Positions 16,358 to 24,868 of a stretch of DNA of 64,000 bases are shown here, in pieces. The stretch is from DASQFQ01 sp963811595. GTDB lineage: Bacteria > Actinomycetota > Thermoleophilia > Solirubrobacterales > Solirubrobacteraceae. The DNA lies in NCBI GenBank assembly GCA_963811595.1, contig CAWERW010000008.1:62001-126000 (forward strand), written 5' to 3'. The first letter of the stretch is position 1. The number at the start of each line of letters is the position of its first letter. The position numbers and the translations under genes were made by a program. Under the pieces are notes generated by a model that saw only the letters and a program-made list of their open reading frames with translations, searched no databases and was not told the origin of the DNA.

Positions 16358-17974
16358 ATGGCCACTGCGAGCGGCCGAGCGGCCCTGGCGCGCGGCGCCT
16401 GGGCGGAGGCGCGGGCGAGCTTCGAGGCGGCGCTCGCCGGGGAAGAGACCGCGGAGGCACTCGAGGGCCTGAGCTGGGCGGCGTGGTGGCTCGATGACGT
16501 CGACGCCTGCTTCGACGCCCGCGAGCGCGCCTACCGCCGCTATCGCGCCGACGGGGACCGGCTGGGCGCGGCGCGGATGGCGCTGTGGCTGAGTGACGAC
16601 CACGCCGAGTTCCGCCGCCAGGAGGCCGTCTCCGGCGGCTGGTTCCAGCGCGCCGCGCGGCTGCTCGCGGACCTCCCGCCCGCGCCCGAGCACGGCTGGC
16701 TGGCCGTCTTCGAGGCCCACGTGATGCTCGCGGCCGGTGAGGCCGAAGGTGCGCTCGCGCGCGCCGGTGAGGCACGCGCGCTCGGCCGCGAGCTGGGCGT
16801 CGTCGACCTCGAGATGTTCGCGCTCGCCACCGAGGGCGTGGTGCACATCGCCCAGGGGGCGGTCCCCGACGGCATGCGCCGGCTCGACGAGGCCACCGCG
16901 GCGGCGCTGGGCGGCGAGTTCGACGACCTGCGCGCGGCCGGCTGGACGTGCTGCCTGCTGATCGGCGCCTGCGAGACGCTGCGCGACTTCGGCCGGGCGG
17001 CGCAGTGGTGCGCCGAGGCGGAGGCCTTCAGCCGCCGGCTCGACATCCGCTTCGTCAGCGGCGTCTGTCGCGCCCATTACGGCGCCGTGCTGTGCTGGCA
17101 CGGCGACTGGGTCGCCGCGGAGCGCGAGCTGACCGGCGCGCTCGACGAGCTGACCGAGAAGCGCCCCGGCTGGCGGAGCGTCGCGGTCGTCCGGCTCGCC
17201 GAGCTGCGGCGGCGCCAGGGGCGGCTCGCCGAGGCGCTCGAGTTGTTCGAGGCCGCCGAGCACGACCCGCTGGCGCGGCTCGGCCGCGCGGAGGCGGCGC
17301 TGGACCGCGGCGAGCCCGCCGCCGCTCGCCACGCGGCCGCGCGCCTGCTCCAGGCCGGCGGACCGCCGATGGCGCGGGCCGGCGCGCTGGAGCTGCTCGT
17401 GCGGGCGTGCGCCGCCGCCGGCGACGGCGCCGCGGCGGCGGAGCACGCGGCCGCGCTGCGGGCGATCGCGGAAGTCCTGCCGACCGCGCCCGTACACGCC
17501 GCGGCGAGCTACTGCGAGGGCCTCGCCGCCGCCGCGGCGGGCGACCACGAACGTGCGCTGGCCCGCCACGACGAGGCGGTCGAGGGCTACGCGGGCAGCG
17601 AGGCGCCGCTCGAGACCGCCCGCGCGCGGCTCGCGGTCGCGGAGGCGCTCGCCGGACTCGGCCGCACGGAGGCGGCGCGGCGCGAGGCGGCTGCCGCCGT
17701 CGAGGCGTTGCACGCGATCGGCGCGGAATCCGAGTGCGGGCGCGCGAGGGCCGTCGCGCGGCGGCTCGGCGCGACGGCGCGGAGCGAGCTCAGCGCGCGC
17801 GAGGTCGAGGTGTTGCGGCTCGTCGCCGGCGGCCTGGGCGACCGGCAGATCGCGGCGCAGCTCACGCTCAGCGAGCACACCGTGCACCGTCACGTGGCCA
17901 ACATCCACGCGAAGCTGCGCTGCTCTTCGCGCGCGGCCGCCGTGGCGCTCGCGCACCGCCGCGGCCTGCTCTGA
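16358..17974 (+). CDS. LuxR-family regulator with TPR-like helical repeats
   Basis: 538 residues. Residues 1-470 are Ala-rich paired helices of the TPR type (AAWWLDDVDACFDARERAY, RRQGRLAEALELFEAAEHDP). Residues 475-538 form a GerE/LuxR helix-turn-helix (LSAREVEVLRLVAGGLGDRQIA, LSEHTVHRHVANIHAKLRCSSRAA). The ATPase domain of MalT/LAL regulators is absent, so it looks like the C-terminal part of that architecture as a stand-alone protein. The target is unknown; it precedes a methyltransferase gene by 88 bp. Confidence 0.88.
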   Translation: MATASGRAALARGAWAEARASFEAALAGEETAEALEGLSWAAWWLDDVDACFDARERAYRRYRADGDRLGAARMALWLSDDHAEFRRQEAVSGGWFQRAARLLADLPPAPEHGWLAVFEAHVMLAAGEAEGALARAGEARALGRELGVVDLEMFALATEGVVHIAQGAVPDGMRRLDEATAAALGGEFDDLRAAGWTCCLLIGACETLRDFGRAAQWCAEAEAFSRRLDIRFVSGVCRAHYGAVLCWHGDWVAAERELTGALDELTEKRPGWRSVAVVRLAELRRRQGRLAEALELFEAAEHDPLARLGRAEAALDRGEPAAARHAAARLLQAGGPPMARAGALELLVRACAAAGDGAAAAEHAAALRAIAEVLPTAPVHAAASYCEGLAAAAAGDHERALARHDEAVEGYAGSEAPLETARARLAVAEALAGLGRTEAARREAAAAVEALHAIGAESECGRARAVARRLGATARSELSAREVEVLRLVAGGLGDRQIAAQLTLSEHTVHRHVANIHAKLRCSSRAAAVALAHRRGLL

Positions 17975-18062
17975 GTGGCCGATCCAGGCCATCGCCGCCG
18001 CCGGCGCAAGATGGCCCGGGCGGGCGAAGCCGCGGCCCGCGGAAGCGGCGAGGCTCATACGC

Positions 18063-18860
18063 ATGATCGAAGCTCTGACGGATCTCAAGCAGGCCCAGCG
18101 CGCGATGTGGGCGGCGGGCGACTACGCGGCGTTCGCTCCGCTCGTGGCCGAGGTCGGCGAGCGACTGGTCGAGCGAGCCGGCGTCCGGCCCGGCGAACGG
18201 GTGCTCGACGTCGCCTGCGGCACCGGCAACGTCGCCGTGCCGGCCGCCGTAGCCGGAGCGGCCGTGACCGGCGTCGACCTCACGCCCGAGCACTTCCCCG
18301 CCGCGCGTGCCCGCGCGGCGGCGGAGGGCGTCGACGTCGAATGGGTGGAGGGCGACGCCGAGGCGCTGCCGTTCGAGGACGACTCGTTCGACGTCGTTCT
18401 CTCCGCGTTCGGCTGCATGTTCGCGCCGCGCCACGCGGTCGCCGCGGCCGAGCTGGCGCGCGTGCTGCGCCCCGGGGGGCGGCTCGCGATCGCCGCCTTC
18501 ACGCCCGACGGCGCGGGTGGCGACTTCTTCGCGACCGTCGGCGCTCTCGCGCCGCCGCCCCCGCCGTTCGCGGGCAACCCGCTCGACTGGGGTGACCCGG
18601 AGCACGTGCGCAACCTCCTCCCCCGGCTGCCGCTCGCGTTCGAGCGCGCGTCCTACGAGGAGCGTTTCGCATCGCTCGACGCGGCGGTCGAGCTCTACAC
18701 GACGGCGTTCGGGCCGATCGTCGCGCTCGGCGGCCGGACGCTGGCGCCGCAGCTGCACGCGCTGTTCGAGCGCCACGCGACCGGCGACGGGACCACCGTC
18801 CCCTACGACTACCTGGTCACGCTCAGCCCGACAGCACCGGGAGCAGCGCCCCCAGCTTGA
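18063..18860 (+). CDS. Class I SAM-dependent methyltransferase
   Basis: 265 residues from ATG 18063 (MIEALTDLKQAQRAMWAAGDY). SAM motif I is VLDVACGTGNVAVPAA, then GVDLTPEHF, EGDAEALPFEDDSFD and ARVLRPGGRLAIAAF. The start resembles UbiE/Coq5-like small-molecule methyltransferases. The substrate is unknown. Its last 38 bp overlap the 3' end of menF on the other strand. Confidence 0.87.
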   Translation: MIEALTDLKQAQRAMWAAGDYAAFAPLVAEVGERLVERAGVRPGERVLDVACGTGNVAVPAAVAGAAVTGVDLTPEHFPAARARAAAEGVDVEWVEGDAEALPFEDDSFDVVLSAFGCMFAPRHAVAAAELARVLRPGGRLAIAAFTPDGAGGDFFATVGALAPPPPPFAGNPLDWGDPEHVRNLLPRLPLAFERASYEERFASLDAAVELYTTAFGPIVALGGRTLAPQLHALFERHATGDGTTVPYDYLVTLSPTAPGAAPPA

Positions 18861-20259
18861 CCTCGGTCTCGGCCAGCTCGGCCGCCGGGTCGGAGTCGCG
18901 CACGACGCCGACGCCCGCGTAGAGGCGGGCCTCGGCGCCGCGCAGCAGCGCGCAGCGCAGCGCGACGCAGAACTCGCCGTCCTCGTTGGCGTCGGTCCAG
19001 CCGACGGGGCCGGCGTACCAGCCGCGGTCGAGCCCCTCCAGCGCCGGGATCAGCGGCTCGGCGACCTCGAACGGCTCGCCGCCGACGGCGGGCGTCGGGT
19101 GCAGCAGCCCCGCCAGCTCGACCACGCCGATCGGATGCGTGAGCTGGGCGCGGATCGGGGTGGCGAGATGCTGGATGTTGGCGACCTTGATCACCGTCGG
19201 CTCGCTCGGCGCGGCGACCCAGACCGCGTGCGGGCGCAGCGCGCGGGCGATCCGGTGCGTGACGATCGCCTGCTCCTCGCGGTCCTTGGCGGAGCCGAGG
19301 AGCTGCTCACCGAGGTGGTCGTCGACCGCGGGGTCGGCCGAGCGGCGGATCGAGCCCGCGAGCGCGACCGACTGCGCGCGCATGCCGTCGCGGCGCACGA
19401 GCAGCTCGGGCGAGGCGGCGACGAACGCGCTCTCGCCGCGGCCGGCGCAGAACACGAAGCAGGAGCCGAACGCGGAGCGCAGCACGCTGAACACGGCGGC
19501 CGCGTCGTGGGGCGACGGCGCGTGGACGGCGACCTCGCGCGCGAGCACGACCTTCTCGAGCGCGCCGGCGCGGATCCGCTCGACCGCGCGCGCCACCGCC
19601 TCGACGTAGTGCTCGGGCGGCGCGATGCTGGCGATCCGGAAGCGCCCGGCCGGGGCGGGATCGAGCAGCGGGAGCTCCTGCGCGCGCAGCGCCGCCACGC
19701 GGGCGGCCATCCGCTCGGCGAGCTCCTCGGGCACGTCGTCGGGCGCGGCGAGCGCGGCCACGGTGAGCGAGACCTCGCCGCTGCGGCGCGCCAGCGCCAC
19801 CTCGGGCACGACCAGCGCGCCGGCGCCGTAGCCCGCCCAGTGCGGCGCCGCGCCGCCGTCGGGCGCGAACGCGAAGCCCCCGACCGCGACGAGCCCGGCG
19901 CCGACCGGTCCGCGGTCGTCGCCCGCGACCGCGCCGCCCGCAAGCTCCCGCCAGGCGGCGGCGACCTCGTCGAAGCGCCCGGGCCCGCTCGCCTCGAGCC
20001 GCCGCACGGACCCGAGCGCCGCGACGGCTGCGCCCCCGCGCGCGGGCTGCTCGTAACAGAACCAGTCCTCGCCGGTGCGGCGTGACGTGAAGACGACCGC
20101 GCTGGGGTCGACGGCGGGGTCGACGCGGACGGTCAGGCCGACGAGCACCTCGGCGCCGCCCCGGCGCGCCCGGCGTACGGCGCGCGCGCAGCGCGCGGCC
20201 AGCTCGGCGCGGTCCTCGAAGCGCAGGGCGAAGGGTTCGCGGAGCCCGGTGACGCTCAT
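18823..20259 (-). CDS. menF: Isochorismate synthase
   Basis: Converts chorismate to isochorismate, the entry to menaquinone. 478 residues. The chorismate-binding C-terminal domain shows FCAGRGESAFVAASPELLVR, SVALAGSIRRSADP, LLGSAKDREEQAIVTHRIA, IKVANIQHLATPI and LAGLLHPTPAVGG, then DRGWYAGPVGW. The nearby menD, H, C, E, B and A genes make MenF more likely than an EntC-type siderophore role. TACCCT lies 7 nt before the ATG. Confidence 0.93.
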   Translation of the reverse strand: MSVTGLREPFALRFEDRAELAARCARAVRRARRGGAEVLVGLTVRVDPAVDPSAVVFTSRRTGEDWFCYEQPARGGAAVAALGSVRRLEASGPGRFDEVAAAWRELAGGAVAGDDRGPVGAGLVAVGGFAFAPDGGAAPHWAGYGAGALVVPEVALARRSGEVSLTVAALAAPDDVPEELAERMAARVAALRAQELPLLDPAPAGRFRIASIAPPEHYVEAVARAVERIRAGALEKVVLAREVAVHAPSPHDAAAVFSVLRSAFGSCFVFCAGRGESAFVAASPELLVRRDGMRAQSVALAGSIRRSADPAVDDHLGEQLLGSAKDREEQAIVTHRIARALRPHAVWVAAPSEPTVIKVANIQHLATPIRAQLTHPIGVVELAGLLHPTPAVGGEPFEVAEPLIPALEGLDRGWYAGPVGWTDANEDGEFCVALRCALLRGAEARLYAGVGVVRDSDPAAELAETEVKLGALLPVLSG

Positions 20260-20266
20260 GGGTTCA

Positions 20267-20272
20267 GGGTAC
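20267..20272 (-). promoter_or_regulatory. -10-like hexamer for menF
   Basis: TACCCT on the minus strand with a 7-nt gap to ATG 20259. Confidence 0.42.
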
Positions 20273-20287
20273 GCCGCGGGCGAACGT

Positions 20288-20409
20288 CAACGGCGGCTGG
20301 GTAGGGGTCGGGTTCCGTCCGGTGCCGAGTTTCTGCGCCCTGGAGGCACTTCCGACGACCTAGGGCGCAGAAACTCGGCTCGAACCCCTTCCCTACCCAG
20401 CCGCCGTTG
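20288..20409. repeat. 122-bp long inverted repeat (MITE/REP-like hairpin)
   Basis: Outer arms of 19 bp are perfect (20288-20306 with 20391-20409). A 6-bp block (310-315 with 382-387, offsets in 20 kb) follows. Then comes a perfect 18-bp inner stem (20324-20341 with 20362-20379; arms start GCCGAGTTTCTGCGCC). The right outer arm contains the last codons and the TAG stop of the hydrolase gene. No T tract follows, so it is not a simple intrinsic terminator, although it could act as a barrier. Confidence 0.8.
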
Positions 20410-21172
20410 CCGTTCGCTCGAGCCAGCCGCGAACGACCGACCAGTACTCCTCCGGCCGCTCGGCGAACGGGAAGTGCCCCACGCCCTCCATCACCACGAG
20501 CTCGCCCTGGGGCGCGGTCGCCGCGATCCGGCGCGCCGCGGCCACCGGTGTGCCGAGGTCGTGCTCGCCGGCGATCGCGAGCACCGGGATCTCGGATGTC
20601 GCGAGCGCGGTCAGCGCATGCAGCTCGCCGCCTTCGTTCGCGTGGAGCACCGCCTGGTGGCGGTAGACGACGTCGGCAAACGCCTCCCGCACCGCCGCGA
20701 CGCCCTCCGGCGTCGGCGCGAAGAACGGCAGCTGACCGAGCCAGGCCTCACGCGCCTCTTCGTCGCTGGTGACGCGCTCCTCGAGCTGGAAGGCGGCCTC
20801 GACGTCGGGCGGCAGGTTGTCGTACACGCCCTCCGGGGCGCCTGGCGCCTCCTCCTCGTCAGCGTCCGTGCAGGAGGCGATCAGCCGCGACGCGCTGCCG
20901 GGGAAGTCGACGAGATGCTGCATCGCCACGAAGCCGCCGAACGAGTGCCCGAGCAGCGCGTACTCGCCGAGCGGGGCGACGTAGTCCTCCAGCGCGCGGG
21001 CGTGCGCGGCCAGCGTCCACTCCTCGGGATCCGGCGATCGCCCGTTGCCGGGCAGATCCACCAGGTGGACGCGGTGCGTCGCGGCGAGCTGCTCCGCGCC
21101 GGGCAGGAAGATCGAGCCGTCGAGGCCCGGCCCGGCGTGGAGCACCACGACCTCCGGACCGTCCCCGAGCAC
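20393..21172 (-). CDS. Alpha/beta hydrolase, proline-iminopeptidase-like
   Basis: 259 residues from GTG 21172. Signatures are VVVLHAGPGLDGSIF (HxGPG oxyanion loop), the nucleophile Ser in LLGHSFGGFVAM, Asp in IAGEHDLGTP, and His in GVGHFPFAERPEEYW. The GPG loop is typical of proline iminopeptidase relatives, but the substrate is open. Six in-frame codons upstream reach a CTG at 21190 overlapping the ilvN stop (CTGA). They would restore the first strand (TLHARVLG), so CTG is a possible true start. The stop codon lies in an inverted repeat. Confidence 0.85.
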   Translation of the reverse strand: MLGDGPEVVVLHAGPGLDGSIFLPGAEQLAATHRVHLVDLPGNGRSPDPEEWTLAAHARALEDYVAPLGEYALLGHSFGGFVAMQHLVDFPGSASRLIASCTDADEEEAPGAPEGVYDNLPPDVEAAFQLEERVTSDEEAREAWLGQLPFFAPTPEGVAAVREAFADVVYRHQAVLHANEGGELHALTALATSEIPVLAIAGEHDLGTPVAAARRIAATAPQGELVVMEGVGHFPFAERPEEYWSVVRGWLERTATAAG

Positions 21173-21186
21173 GCGGGCGTGGAGCG

Positions 21187-21750
21187 TCAGGTCTCCCCGC
21201 GCCCGCGCGAGATCGCGATCTCGCCCGTGCGGGCCATCTCGACGAGGCCGAACGGGCGCACCATCTTCTCGAACGCCTCGATCTTCTCCCAGGTGCCGGT
21301 GACCTCGATGATCACCGAGCGCCGCGTGACGTCGATGATGCTGCCGCGGAAGATCTCCACGATCTGCATCACCTCGCCGCGCGCGCCGCCGTCGGCCGCG
21401 ACCTTGAACAGCGCGAGCTCGCGCGCGACCGTGTCGGCCGGCTCGAGGTCGCGGATCTTGATCACGTTGACGAGCTTGTGCAGCTGCTTCGTGACCTGGT
21501 CGATCGGGTGCATCGCGCCGTCGAGCGTGAGCGTGATGCGCGACAGCCGCGGGTCGTCGGTCGGGCCGACCGCGAGCGTGTCGATGTTGAAGCCGCGGCG
21601 CGCGAACAGGCCCGCGATGCGGGTCAGCACGCCGGGCTTGTTCTCGACCAGGATCGAGAGGATGTGCTTGCGGCCGGTGCGGACGCCGGAGCTCGCCTCG
21701 AGCTCCTCGAGCGTCAGCAGCTCCTTGGTGCCGGGCTCGCCCACGCGCAT
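21187..21750 (-). CDS. ilvN: Acetolactate synthase small (regulatory) subunit
   Basis: 187 residues from ATG 21750, overlapping the ilvB stop. The ACT domain starts at about residue 27 (HILSILVENKPGVLTRIAGLFARRGFNI), where the valine-binding site is expected. The ALS_ss_C domain follows (ALFKVAADGGARGEV, VIIEVTGTWEKIEAFEKMVRPFG). It would confer feedback control on IlvB. An extra 24 or so N-terminal residues precede the ACT domain. Confidence 0.95.
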   Translation of the reverse strand: MRVGEPGTKELLTLEELEASSGVRTGRKHILSILVENKPGVLTRIAGLFARRGFNIDTLAVGPTDDPRLSRITLTLDGAMHPIDQVTKQLHKLVNVIKIRDLEPADTVARELALFKVAADGGARGEVMQIVEIFRGSIIDVTRRSVIIEVTGTWEKIEAFEKMVRPFGLVEMARTGEIAISRGRGET

Positions 21751-23429
21751 CACCCGACCATGTCGCGCGCGGCGGCCCCGGGCGCGATCATCGGGTACGT
21801 GTTCTCCTCGCGGGTGACGCGGACGTCGACGACGACCGGCCCGGGCGTCTCGATCGCCTTGCGCATGTCCTCGACGAGCGTCTTCTTCTCCGTCAGGCGG
21901 ATGCCGGTCGCCCCGTAGGCCTCGGCGAGCTTGACGAAGTCGGGCCACGAGCCCATGTCGACGTGGGAGTAGCGGCGGTCCCAGAACAGCTCCTGCCACT
22001 GCCGGACCATGCCCAGGTAGCCGTTGTTCATGATGAACACCTTCACCGGGATGCCGTTCTCGGTGCAGGTCGCGAGCTCCTGCGAGTTCATCTGGATCGA
22101 CGCGTCGCCGGTGATCAGGCACGTCGGGATCTCCGGCACCGCCACGGCTGCGCCCATCGCGGCCGGGAGGCCGAAGCCCATCGTCCCCAGCCCGCCGGAG
22201 TTGATCCAGCGGCGCGGCTTGTTGAAGTGGAAGTACTGCGCGCTCCACATCTGGTGCTGGCCGACGTCCGAGGCGAGGATGCAGTCGCCGCCGGTCGCCT
22301 CGTAGAGCGCCTGGACCATGTACTGCGGCTTGATCTCCGTGTCCGAGGAGTCCTCGTAGCGCAGCGGGTGCTGGGCGCGCCAGCCCTCGATCCGCTCCCA
22401 CCAGGCGCTCAGCCGCTCCGGGTCGGGCTCCGCGTTGCGGTACTCGGCGGTCAGCCGCGGCAGGATGTTCTTGGCGTCGCCGACGATCGGGATGTGCGCC
22501 GGGACGTTCTTGGAGATCTCGGCCGGGTCGACGTCGATGTGGACGAACTTCGCCCGCGGCGCGAACTCCGACAGCTTGCCGGTGATGCGGTCGTCGAAGC
22601 GCGCCCCGATCGCGACGATCAGGTCCGCCTCGTCCATCGCGTAGTTGGCCGCGCGCGTGCCGTGCATACCGAGCATCCCCAGCCACTGCGGATGCGGCGC
22701 CGGGAAGGCGCCGAGCCCCATCAGCGTGCAGGTGACGGGCAGCTTGTCCGCCAGCGCGAGCTCGGTCAGCTCGGCCGCCCCGTCGGCGTTGATGACGCCA
22801 CCGCCGACGTAGAGCACGGGCCGGCGCGAGTTGGCGAGCGCCTTGGCGGCGAGCCGGATCTGCTTCTGGTTGCCCTCGGTCGTCGGCTGGTAGCCGGGCA
22901 GGCGCACGTCGCCGACCGGCTGGTAGTCGATCTCGGCCCGCGTCAGGTCGGTGGGCATGTCGATCAGCACCGGCCCGGGCCGCCCCGTGCGGGCGATGTG
23001 GAACGCCTCGTGGACCGCCCGCGGGATCTCCGTCGGGTGCTGGATCATGAAGCTGTGCTTGACGATCGGCATGGTGATGCCGAACGTGTCCGCCTCCTGG
23101 AAGCCGTCGGTCCCGAGCAGGTCGGTGCGGACCTGGCCCGTGAAGGCGACGAGTGGGACCGAGTCCATCATCGCGTCGGTCAGCGGGGTGACGATGTTCG
23201 TCGCACCGGGGCCGGAGGTCGCGAAGACGACGCCGACGCGGCCCGAGGCCTTGGCGTAGCCCTCGGCGGCGTGGCCGCCGCCGGCCTCGTGGCGGACGAG
23301 TACGTGCCGGATCCCCGACTCCACGAAGGCGTCGTACGTCGGGAGGTTCGCTCCCCCGGGATAGCCGAAGACGACGTCAACGCCCTCGGCCTTGAGGCAC
23401 TCCATCACCGCATCGACTGCTCGCATCAT
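21750..23429 (-). CDS. ilvB: Acetolactate synthase large (catalytic) subunit
   Basis: ThDP enzyme making acetolactate from two pyruvates. 559 residues. The catalytic Glu48 lies in VRHEAGGGHAAEGYA, where many family members have Gln after Glu-like RHEQ. FAD-region motifs (GARFDDRITGKL) and the ThDP/Mg motif (GDASIQMNSQELATC ending IMNNGYLG) are intact. TAGACT sits 7 nt before the first ATG. The ilvC gene is not in this operon. Confidence 0.96.
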   Translation of the reverse strand: MMRAVDAVMECLKAEGVDVVFGYPGGANLPTYDAFVESGIRHVLVRHEAGGGHAAEGYAKASGRVGVVFATSGPGATNIVTPLTDAMMDSVPLVAFTGQVRTDLLGTDGFQEADTFGITMPIVKHSFMIQHPTEIPRAVHEAFHIARTGRPGPVLIDMPTDLTRAEIDYQPVGDVRLPGYQPTTEGNQKQIRLAAKALANSRRPVLYVGGGVINADGAAELTELALADKLPVTCTLMGLGAFPAPHPQWLGMLGMHGTRAANYAMDEADLIVAIGARFDDRITGKLSEFAPRAKFVHIDVDPAEISKNVPAHIPIVGDAKNILPRLTAEYRNAEPDPERLSAWWERIEGWRAQHPLRYEDSSDTEIKPQYMVQALYEATGGDCILASDVGQHQMWSAQYFHFNKPRRWINSGGLGTMGFGLPAAMGAAVAVPEIPTCLITGDASIQMNSQELATCTENGIPVKVFIMNNGYLGMVRQWQELFWDRRYSHVDMGSWPDFVKLAEAYGATGIRLTEKKTLVEDMRKAIETPGPVVVDVRVTREENTYPMIAPGAAARDMVG

Positions 23430-23436
23430 GCGGCCG

Positions 23437-23442
23437 AGTCTA
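23437..23442 (-). promoter_or_regulatory. -10-like hexamer for ilvBN
   Basis: TAGACT on the minus strand with a 7-nt gap to ATG 23429. There is no room here for an attenuator leader. Confidence 0.45.
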
Positions 23443-23730
23443 GCCGTGGCGCGCCGCTGCTTCAGCCTCCGAGATGATCGCCACGTCCGGGAACTCGAGC
23501 TCGGTGCCGCAGCTCGTGCAGAGCGCGTCGTGGAGCTTGACGACCTTCCCGCAGCCCGGGCACTGCCGCCGCAGCTCCTCGCGGTCGCTGCGGTAGAGCA
23601 GCAGCGCGAGCAGGCCGAACACCGGCAGGGTCGCGGAGATCAGGAACCACAGGACCATCGAGCTGCCCTTGATGCGGGCCACGACGGCGCCCGCGATCCC
23701 GAACCAGAGGCAGATCAGGAGGTAGACCAC
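23440..23730 (-). CDS. Small membrane protein with zinc-ribbon
   Basis: 96 residues from GTG 23730. Two hydrophobic segments (residues 3-18 and 24-46) are followed by a two-CxxC ribbon, CPGCGKVVKLHDALCTSCG. The role is unknown. It ends 10 bp before ilvB starts. TACGAT lies 6 nt before its start. Confidence 0.8.
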   Translation of the reverse strand: MVYLLICLWFGIAGAVVARIKGSSMVLWFLISATLPVFGLLALLLYRSDREELRRQCPGCGKVVKLHDALCTSCGTELEFPDVAIISEAEAAARHG

Positions 23731-23736
23731 CCTCCG

Positions 23737-23742
23737 ATCGTA
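23737..23742 (-). promoter_or_regulatory. -10-like hexamer for the zinc-ribbon gene
   Basis: TACGAT on the minus strand with a 6-nt gap (CGGAGG) to GTG 23730; the gap itself resembles a ribosome binding site. Confidence 0.4.
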
Positions 23743-23754
23743 CCTCCGGCCCCG

Positions 23755-23922
23755 TCAGTCGTAAGAGCGCTTCAGATGCGTGAAACGCTCGGAGCGCGGC
23801 ACGTCGCGGCCCTCGAGCCGGAGCTGGGCGAGGCGGAAGCGGCGGACGCCGGGGTTGACCGGCCGGTCACGGGGGGAGGTCGCCGCGGGTACGAGCACGA
23901 GGCGGCGGGCTGAGGTCGTCAT
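23755..23922 (-). CDS. Possible 55-residue basic protein
   Basis: An ATG frame at 23922 ends with TGA at 23755. The product is basic, starting MTTSARRLVLVPAATSP and ending RSERFTHLKRSYD. It fills an otherwise empty 247-bp gap in line with its neighbours and stops 24 bp before the zinc-ribbon gene. No family is recognised and no strong ribosome site is seen, so it stays tentative. Confidence 0.4.
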   Translation of the reverse strand: MTTSARRLVLVPAATSPRDRPVNPGVRRFRLAQLRLEGRDVPRSERFTHLKRSYD

Positions 23923-23935
23923 GCTCAGCATCATC

Positions 23936-23963
23936 GGTCCAATGGAGGCCCGCCGCCATGGAC
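23936..23963 (-). terminator. Hairpin after the 217-residue membrane-protein gene
   Basis: GGTCCAATGG pairs with CCATGGACC across a short GC-rich loop, with one bulge, 15-40 bp after the stop at 23978 on the minus strand. No T tract follows. It is a possible weak terminator. Confidence 0.3.
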
Positions 23964-23977
23964 CGTTGACCCTATTT

Positions 23978-24631
23978 TCACGAGTTGGGACTCGACACCC
24001 GGGACAACCGCACCGCGGCGTCGAGTGCAGGCCGCGCCCGCGGGTGCATCCGCCGCCGCAGCCGCCAGGGCGCGCCGCTGAAGGCGAGGTTCGCGACGGT
24101 GGCGAAGCCGTGCTCGTCGGCGCGCAGCGCGAGCAGCAGGTGCGCGATCCGGTCGCCGGACGGCAGACCCGGCTCCGGCACCTTCACGCACCAGCAGAAC
24201 ACGCGCCGCCCGCCCGGGCTCACGAGCAGGGCGCCCGCCTCCCCCACGAGCCAGACCCCGAGCGCCCCGCGCTCGGGGACGAGGCCAGTGCTCGCGTGGA
24301 GCTCACGCGCGTCGTGGCCGACGAGGTCGCCCAGCAGCCCGAGCGCCACGCGCTCGGGCGCCTCCTCGGCCCGCGGGCGCGGCCGCACGACGTTGGCCCC
24401 GCGGCGCGCGTAGAGCTCCGGGATCGCCCACGCGTGGGCGAGCAGCGCCAGTCCGACCGGGAACGACAGCGGCTCGAGCGCGGCCAGCAGCGCGGCGGTG
24501 CCGGCGAACGGCACGGTGTGGGCGACGGTGGTGGCCGTCCAGGTGCGGCCGCGGGTGACGAGCCGGCGCGCGTCGGCGCGCGGCCGCCAGTGGACCGCGG
24601 CGGTCTCGGGGAGCGGTGCGGCCCCGCTCAC
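23978..24631 (-). CDS. Membrane protein of unknown function
   Basis: 217 residues from GTG 24631, overlapping the previous stop (GTGA). One hydrophobic hairpin (about residues 38-70: VPFAGTAALLAALEPLSFPVGLALLAHAWAIPE, in pieces) is followed by a soluble part. That part has VGEAGALLVSPGGRRVFCWCVKVPEP and a C-terminal basic stretch. No family is recognised. Confidence 0.7.
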   Translation of the reverse strand: MSGAAPLPETAAVHWRPRADARRLVTRGRTWTATTVAHTVPFAGTAALLAALEPLSFPVGLALLAHAWAIPELYARRGANVVRPRPRAEEAPERVALGLLGDLVGHDARELHASTGLVPERGALGVWLVGEAGALLVSPGGRRVFCWCVKVPEPGLPSGDRIAHLLLALRADEHGFATVANLAFSGAPWRLRRRMHPRARPALDAAVRLSRVSSPNS

Positions 24632-24852
24632 CCGCCCGCGATCGGGCGCCGGAGGATGACGAGCTCGGCGTCGAGCGGCAGCTCGGTGACCTGCCGCGCC
24701 TGGCCCTCGCCCTCGGTGACCATCGCGTAGTAGCCGGCGTCGAGCTCGCGCCGGAGCTCGGCCACTGCGCGGTCGATCGCCTCGGCGTCCCCGGCGGTCC
24801 ACTCCGCGAGCGTCGAGTGGCCGGTGGTGTCCATGCGGATGAGACGTGCCAT
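24628..24852 (-). CDS. Small conserved-looking protein, unknown function
   Basis: 74 residues from ATG 24852 (MARLIRMDTTGHSTLAEW). A helix of alternating charge (AEAIDRAVAELRRELDAGYYAMV) and a strand pair (ELPLDAELVILRRPIAGG) are visible. No family is recognised. It is coupled to the next gene by GTGA overlap and divergent from a membrane-protein gene 16 bp away. Confidence 0.65.
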   Translation of the reverse strand: MARLIRMDTTGHSTLAEWTAGDAEAIDRAVAELRRELDAGYYAMVTEGEGQARQVTELPLDAELVILRRPIAGG

Positions 24853-24868
24853 GGCGAGAATGGTACGC

